Assembly: GCA_965233625.1 (NCBI GenBank) | Contig: OZ247499.1 | Coordinates: 3,658,001 to 3,722,000 of the forward strand | Length of the DNA: 64,000 nucleotides | Direction: 5' to 3' | Source: G965233625 sp965233625 | Lineage (GTDB): Bacteria > Planctomycetota > Planctomycetia > Pirellulales > Pirellulaceae | Shown: piece after piece, positions 59,663-64,000 of the stretch | How the letters are laid out: every line of letters begins with the position of its first letter | Numbering within the stretch: position 1 is the stretch's first letter | Translations under genes and position numbers: made by a program | Notes under the pieces: generated by a model | What the model was told of the DNA's origin: nothing | Seen by the model: the letters and a program-made list of their open reading frames with translations, nothing else | The model's database searches: none

Positions 59663-60463
59663 ATGAAAACAAACATCGCCGTGCATGGCGCAGGCGGCCG
59701 CATGGGCTGCCGGGTGATCGCCCTTGGCGCCAGTGATCCCGAGATTCAGATCGTCGACGCGGTTGAGAACCCCAATCACCCCAGTCTGGGGAAAGACGCC
59801 GGACTGCTAGCGGGTATTGATGAACTGGGCGTGATGCTCACCACCAATCTGAACGGCTCCATCGACGCCGTGATCGATTTTTCCACTCCCGACGGCGCCG
59901 CCGCGATTACCGCTGAATGCACGGGCAATGGCGTGCCGCTGGTGATGGCCACCACCGGGCTGTCGCCGGAGCAACAGGAAGATATCCGGCACGCGGCCGA
60001 AACCATTCCCGTGGTGTGGGCGCCCAATATGAGCCTGACCGTCAATCTGGCCATGAAGCTTTCAGAAATGGCCGGCGCCGCGCTCGCCAATCATCCCGGC
60101 GGTTGCGATGTAGAAATTCTGGAGCGGCATCATCGATTCAAGAAAGACGCCCCCAGCGGCACCGCCTTGAAATTCGGCGAACTCATTGCCGCCAAGATGG
60201 GCCACACCGCCCACACCCACGGCCGCCACGGCGATACGGGAGAACGGCCGCATGAAGAGATCGGCTACCACGCCATCCGCACCGGCGACGATCCTGGGCA
60301 GCACACCATCGTGTTCGGGGTGCTGGGAGAAACTCTCGAGATCAAAGTCGGCGCCACCAACCGCGACTGCTACGCCGCAGGCGCACTTGCCGCCGCCAAG
60401 TTTCTGAAAGGAAAGAAGCCCGGACTGTACAACATGTACGACGTGCTTGGCTTCGAATCGTAG
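59663..60463 (+). CDS. dapB: 4-hydroxy-tetrahydrodipicolinate reductase
   Basis: A 266-residue enzyme of the diaminopimelate/lysine pathway. Marks: IAVHGAGGRMGCRVIAL (nucleotide loop), IDFSTPDGAAA, ATTGLSPEQ, APNMSLTVNL, VEILERHHRFKKDAPSGTAL (catalytic His pair and Lys) and FGELIAA. ATG 59663 has GGAG ahead and starts at the family position; the frame extending to 59600 is not used. Diaminopimelate supply fits peptidoglycan synthesis, now accepted for planctomycetes. Confidence 0.95.
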   Translation: MKTNIAVHGAGGRMGCRVIALGASDPEIQIVDAVENPNHPSLGKDAGLLAGIDELGVMLTTNLNGSIDAVIDFSTPDGAAAITAECTGNGVPLVMATTGLSPEQQEDIRHAAETIPVVWAPNMSLTVNLAMKLSEMAGAALANHPGGCDVEILERHHRFKKDAPSGTALKFGELIAAKMGHTAHTHGRHGDTGERPHEEIGYHAIRTGDDPGQHTIVFGVLGETLEIKVGATNRDCYAAGALAAAKFLKGKKPGLYNMYDVLGFES

Positions 60464-60481
60464 ATCAGGACGCCGCCGGTG

Positions 60482-61054
60482 ATGTTTCTACGCTGGTTGC
60501 GATTCCATCCAATCACATGTGTCTGCATCGCGGCAACGGCTGTGGCCTTAACCTTAGCCAATTTCTGGTTGCACCTTTATTTCGGAGGGGGCTCTACCAC
60601 CGTGCTGAGATACGGCCATGGTTGGCCCGCCTATTTCCAAGGTGGACCAGTCCGTAACACTGGCGGCGGGCCGAATTACATCTGGGGACACCCTGAGGAG
60701 AACGATATCCCTGAAACCATGGCAGAGTACCGGAGCAAACTACCCTCCACGCCGTGGGCGATGCTAAAGAGGGGCGACGGTTACATCTATGTACTGCCAG
60801 CTATTTTCGATGTGCTAATAGCTGTCGCCACTCTCTCGATTGTTACGCTTGTTAGTGAAACCACGCTCCGTGACTACTTCGGTCGGCAAGGGAATTATTA
60901 CGGCTTGGCGGTACTCTCGTCGCTCGCGGGCATCGTGACGCTTTTCGCTTCGGTTTACGTCGCAGGGGCCTGGTGCTACTTTTGCGTTGCCTTGTTCGCT
61001 TACGTGGCTTCGGTTCTCATCTCGACAGTCATCCTCTCGCATGGTTACGAATGA
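60482..61054 (+). CDS. hypothetical membrane protein
   Basis: A 190-residue protein with about four transmembrane segments (about 9-28, ITCVCIAATAVALTLANFWL; 100-122; 133-157; 160-185). A long loop carries Gly/Pro/Tyr/Trp residues (YGHGWPAYFQGGPVRNTGGG). Base composition is AT-richer than its neighbours. It begins 18 bases after dapB, so may be co-transcribed. No family recognised. Confidence 0.6.
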   Translation: MFLRWLRFHPITCVCIAATAVALTLANFWLHLYFGGGSTTVLRYGHGWPAYFQGGPVRNTGGGPNYIWGHPEENDIPETMAEYRSKLPSTPWAMLKRGDGYIYVLPAIFDVLIAVATLSIVTLVSETTLRDYFGRQGNYYGLAVLSSLAGIVTLFASVYVAGAWCYFCVALFAYVASVLISTVILSHGYE

Positions 61055-61076
61055 ATCTCGCTGCGAGCTTGAGTAA

Positions 61077-61853
61077 GTGAAACGGCTGACCAGAATCCGC
61101 CAGGGCCTGTTCTCGGCGTTCGCTGCCGGCGTGTTTATTGCGGGCGACTGGTGGCGCAGGAGCATTGCCGACTTACAGACGCCGCAGCGGTATGGCAACG
61201 GGCTGGTCGTTGTGCTGCCTGGCATTCAAGGGCGCAGCAACATGGAGTACTGCACCGCCCGCGGGCTGGTGGACGCGGGAGAAGAAGGCGGAGGCGATTT
61301 CGCCGTTGAGATTTTCGATTGGACCACGTCGCTGTGGCCGCTGTGCATCTACCATCTCTGGAAGATTCGCTCGAATCGCATTCAGGCGAGGAAACTCGCA
61401 GAGCGATTGTGCCGGTATCAGGACGAACATCCGGGCAAGCCGGTGCACCTGGTTGGTCATTCAGGCGGCGCCGCGATGTGCCTGCTGACGCTTGCCGCGC
61501 TGCCGCCATCCCGGCAGATCACCAGCGTAACGCTGCTTGCCGCCGCATGTTCGCCCCGGATTCCGCTGGAACCCTTGCTGGCGAAGACGACGGCAGGCAT
61601 CCACAACTTCTATTCACCGCTGGATCTGCTGTTTCTGGGTTTCTTCTGCAGCACGCTAGGCACACTCGACAGGAAGTGGACCGTCGCAGCAGGTTGTTGC
61701 GGGTTTAAGGGGAACGCTCACCCGCAACTGCAACAGATCGGTTTTTCACCCCGCATGATGCTCAGCTTCAACATGGGCGGGCATCTGGGCTGTCTGAACC
61801 GTGTGTTCGTCGCCAACTATGTCGCGCCAGCATTATACAAGACTGACAAGTGA
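61077..61853 (+). CDS. alpha/beta hydrolase
   Basis: A 258-residue protein with N-terminal hydrophobic stretch (GLFSAFAAGVFIAGDWW). The core shows LVVVLPGIQGRSNMEYC (oxyanion region), VHLVGHSGGAAMCLLTLAAL with the GHSGG nucleophile, a possible acid in YSPLDLL, and a late His in MGGHLGC. The N-terminus may be a membrane anchor. Esterase or lipase is likely; substrate unknown. It starts at GTG 61077. Confidence 0.82.
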   Translation: MKRLTRIRQGLFSAFAAGVFIAGDWWRRSIADLQTPQRYGNGLVVVLPGIQGRSNMEYCTARGLVDAGEEGGGDFAVEIFDWTTSLWPLCIYHLWKIRSNRIQARKLAERLCRYQDEHPGKPVHLVGHSGGAAMCLLTLAALPPSRQITSVTLLAAACSPRIPLEPLLAKTTAGIHNFYSPLDLLFLGFFCSTLGTLDRKWTVAAGCCGFKGNAHPQLQQIGFSPRMMLSFNMGGHLGCLNRVFVANYVAPALYKTDK

Positions 61854-61913
61854 CGACGTTGCAGTGCGCGCCGCGGTTATCGCAGACGCGTTGTGCAAAC
61901 GACTGCTGCTGGC

Positions 61914-62495
61914 TTACATGCCTTTTTTGGCAGGGCCTGGCAGAGTCGGTACGGAGTCAGCTGCTTCGGCCGGCGTGGGGCCGACCATGACACCGCCATC
62001 CGCGTTAGGAATGACGAAGGCGCCATTGCCGGGGCTGATAAGCTGCCCGTCCTGCGAAATCGTCATGCCATCGGGCGTGATCAGCGTGCCGTCGTTGGAA
62101 AGCACGGCCTGCGTCGAGCCGCCATTGCAGGTCGAGCATCCGCCGCCACCGCAGCTGGAGCAACCACCATTGCAGCTAGAGCAACCTCCGCCGCCGCAGC
62201 TGTTGCATCCGGCGTTGCAGCTATCGCAACCGCCTTCACAACCGCAGCCATTGAGGTCGCCGGGATAGCCGACCACGTAGCCGGACTGGCCCGGTATGTT
62301 CCGGTTCCGCCACCAGTTCGAGAGCCAGCCGCCGGGGCGCTGACCGTTGTTCAGCAACAGGCCGCCGTCGTACTGCGCCTGGCATGGGTCGCATACATCT
62401 ACGTCTCTGCGTAGAAAGCATGGTGAAAAGCTGCCGTTGCAGCCGGTCGATGCGGCGATGCATAACAACATCGCCGTCAGCAGGAGCCTCTTCAT
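61914..62495 (-). CDS. Cys/Gly-rich lipoprotein
   Basis: A 193-residue protein with a lipoprotein signal (LLLTAMLLCIAASTGC). The mid part has a Gly-Cys repeat region (GCGCEGGCDSCNAGCNSCGG, then GGCSSCNGGCSSCGGGG) with regular CxxC spacing, followed by a beta-rich tail (LITPDGMTISQDGQLISPG). Together with the Cys-rich protein at 31912 it fits Cys-rich planctomycete envelope proteins. The repeated CxxC could bind metal or form disulfides; neither is shown. Confidence 0.72.
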   Translation of the reverse strand: MKRLLLTAMLLCIAASTGCNGSFSPCFLRRDVDVCDPCQAQYDGGLLLNNGQRPGGWLSNWWRNRNIPGQSGYVVGYPGDLNGCGCEGGCDSCNAGCNSCGGGGCSSCNGGCSSCGGGGCSTCNGGSTQAVLSNDGTLITPDGMTISQDGQLISPGNGAFVIPNADGGVMVGPTPAEAADSVPTLPGPAKKGM

Positions 62496-62718
62496 TATTC
62501 TGCGCCTTCAAAAAGAAGTGGGGGGAAGTTTGCGGAACGTGGCGAGGCTGTGGGTCATAAGAACACTACAACACACACGGCGATGTGCAAATTCAACCGT
62601 TGCATTTTCTCAACATTCCCTGTTGCAAACGCCCGTCATCCCTTACCAGACAGGCAGAACCCGCGCGGGAATTGCACGGATGACCGTTACAGCCCGGACA
62701 ACCCGTTTTTGAAGTTGC

Positions 62719-62860
62719 ACACCAACCCGAAGCGCGAGCGAGGGGCGTTTGATGTGGATGCGAAAACGCGGGTTTTTGGCCGTGCTTCGCTGAACAGGTG
62801 AACTTCAACCGGCGATGCGCTGCAAGCTCCGGCGTCCCTCGCTCGCGCTTCGGGTTAGTG
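62719..62860 (+). repeat. NPKRERG-type dispersed inverted repeat, copy 3
   Basis: About 142 bp in the same orientation as copy 1. Arms AACCCGAAGCGCGAGCGAGG and CCCTCGCTCGCGCTTCGGGT; interior gcgtttgatgtggatgcgaa and ttcaaccggcgatgcgctgc are nearly identical to copy 1. Confidence 0.87.
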
Positions 62861-63116
62861 TTGCTTGCCGCACGATGACGTACTTGTGTCACAATGCGTG
62901 GTGCTATATCGGGCACAAGTTTCGTATTGCCGTTGTCACGCTAGATGACACCAAGGCCGTCACGGTAACTCACTTGACGATCTAATACATCTGCCTGTAA
63001 CTATTGTGCCGCGCCGTACTGCGCCATCTGCCCGCTGGGCGCCCTGTTGCCGTCAACAATCTTACGTGCTGTGGCCGAAGTAAAACTCTAAATCCCCGAA
63101 CCATTTTCTATGAAGT
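62861..63116. other. gap before the last gene
   Basis: 256 bases without gene or recognised site. The 621-base interval 62496-63116 is otherwise taken up by repeat copy 3. Confidence 0.35.
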
Positions 63117-64000
63117 ATGTTGCGCCTGACCCACGTCATCATTTTCACGCTTCCGCTGCTTCTTGTAGCGCGGGTGTCCGCTGCGCCGGTTGATGCGGCG
63201 CCGGAAATGGCGAGTGTGGTCGTAAGAGAAGTCGCGACGGCGCCGGTTGTAGCGGCTAGCAGCATGCCGCAGGCGGCGCTTCAGGATCAGGTCTGGATGG
63301 TCAGCACGCGGCTGCTTGGCTTTCCCCGCAACAACTGCGATCCGCGTCTGCGTGTCTCCTGCTGGGACGGCTGTAAGAAGTTCCATCCATCCACGCTGGA
63401 ACAACTGCTGGCCAGCGATGACCCGCGGTACACCACCGTTATCTACGTGCATGGCAACCGTATCGAACCGCCGCACGCCAGAAGCACGGGCTTTGAAGCC
63501 TACCGCATGCTGAAGTGCGGCTGCCGGAAGCCGTTGCGGCTGATCATCTGGAGCTGGCCCAGCGGCCGCGTTGTCTATCGCACGTTACGCGATTGCATGC
63601 TGAAGCTCGAACGTACGGTCGCCGAAGAATACTACCTGGCCTGGTTCATGGCGAAGATGAATCCGCATCGCCCGCTGAGTCTGATTGGCTACAGCTTCGG
63701 TGGGCGGATCTGCGCCGGTGCTCTGCAGTTACGCGCCGGCGGCGCGCTGGAAGGATACCGGCTGAAGAATCCTCGTCCCGTCTGTGCCCCGGTGCAGCTT
63801 ACACTTATCGCTGCCGCGGCCGATAAAGAGGCGCTGACGCCCTGCGGAAAGTATCCGCAGATGCTTCGCCAGGTCAGTCGCGTGCTGGTGCTCTACAACA
63901 AAGTCGACCCGGCGTTGCTGTTCTATCCGCTGCTTGAACCGAAGCACCCCACCGCAGTTGGCCGCGTCGGACCGCTTTGCTGTGGCGCCAGTGCGTGCAA
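63117..64000 (+). CDS. exported alpha/beta hydrolase-like protein (3' end cut by window)
   Basis: At least 294 residues, open to the edge. ATG 63117 gives a signal peptide (LTHVIIFTLPLLLVARVSAA). The core has TTVIYVHGNRIEPPHARSTG, LIIWSWPSG and the nucleophile elbow SLIGYSFGGRICAGAL (GYSFG). Later VLVLYNKVDPALLFYP could hold the acid. Family: alpha/beta hydrolase, possibly lipase-like; Cys content is high (GCRKPL, LCCGASAC). The His and C-terminus are outside the window. Confidence 0.82.
   Translation, partial: MLRLTHVIIFTLPLLLVARVSAAPVDAAPEMASVVVREVATAPVVAASSMPQAALQDQVWMVSTRLLGFPRNNCDPRLRVSCWDGCKKFHPSTLEQLLASDDPRYTTVIYVHGNRIEPPHARSTGFEAYRMLKCGCRKPLRLIIWSWPSGRVVYRTLRDCMLKLERTVAEEYYLAWFMAKMNPHRPLSLIGYSFGGRICAGALQLRAGGALEGYRLKNPRPVCAPVQLTLIAAAADKEALTPCGKYPQMLRQVSRVLVLYNKVDPALLFYPLLEPKHPTAVGRVGPLCCGASAC

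Noticed and set aside
62550..62801. 83-codon frame running into repeat copy 3
   Set aside because: The second half is the repeat itself (NPKRERG), so it is a shadow.
1..64000. CRISPR arrays, rRNA genes, insertion sequences, prophage structural genes
   Set aside because: No regular direct repeats with spacers, no rRNA stretches, and no transposase, integrase or phage gene were recognised.

Overview
The window reads as a chromosomal segment of a planctomycete (Planctomycetota, probably Planctomycetales). The main reasons are a tandem pair of secreted proteins with the Planctomycetes-restricted TIGR03000 domain fused to a WD40-like propeller, several Tat-exported Gfo/Idh/MocA oxidoreductases and a Tat-exported PhoX-family protein, an M56 (BlaR1-type) peptidase fused to a large secretin-like region, Cys-rich secreted proteins, and dispersed GC-rich inverted repeats containing CCCGAAGCGCGAGCGAGGG, whose chance translation (NPKRERG) litters planctomycete genomes. 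No rRNA, CRISPR array, insertion sequence or phage structural gene was seen.

Layout. 1-4.2 kb (minus): an edge-truncated Tat-exported prenyltransferase/squalene-oxidase-repeat protein, a small membrane protein overlapping an MFS transporter, and nagA. 4.4-8.3 kb (plus): small membrane proteins, then ybeY, a CoA-binding protein and gamma-glutamyltransferase with overlapping starts. 8.3-10.5 kb (minus): sthA and a DMP19/DUF4375 protein. 10.9-15.6 kb (plus): a Tat oxidoreductase with a clear terminator, a GH88-like hydrolase, ispG and a YggS-type PLP protein. 15.7-24.5 kb (minus): an MddA-type methyltransferase, a sialate-O-acetylesterase-like protein, a selenocysteine tRNA, a serine beta-lactamase-fold hydrolase, a second Tat oxidoreductase, a putative clan CD cysteine peptidase and a PhoX-family protein.

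24.6-25.6 kb holds an array of eight minus-strand tRNA genes (in transcription order Gly-TCC, Asn-GTT, Ala-CGC, Tyr-GTA, Ser-GCT, His-GTG, Trp-CCA, Arg-CCG). Several have irregular stems and none encodes CCA. Beside it lies an AT-richer accessory stretch (25.9-30.2 kb) with an orphan barstar, a small membrane protein and the duplicated TIGR03000/WD40 genes. 30.2-40.3 kb is mixed: exonuclease, Tat metallophosphoesterase, Cys-rich secreted protein, nadB, TauE/SafE permease, M50-like peptidase, slyX, folD.

40.5-46.5 kb (plus) is a probable operon in which an ExbB/TolQ-type protein and two ExbD/TolR-type proteins sit between two exported helical-repeat proteins. It suggests a proton-driven envelope machine with planctomycete-specific partners. 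It is followed by a GAF/AAA+/Fis regulator, a HisA-like TIM barrel and a coiled-coil membrane protein with a near-consensus promoter. 51.2-54.9 kb (minus) is a BlaI-type repressor and an M56-secretin fusion read from a promoter that carries two BlaI-like dyads. 55-64 kb contains an SDR, a zinc-ribbon membrane protein, a PPP-type phosphatase, a Gly/Pro-rich lipoprotein, tsaB, dapB, a Cys-rich lipoprotein and two alpha/beta hydrolases, the last cut by the window edge.

Three families of dispersed inverted repeats punctuate the gaps: a roughly 73-bp element with GTAGGTCAGGC ends, a roughly 145-bp NPKRERG element, and a CCCCTCGCCCCTC element inside the ExbB/ExbD operon.
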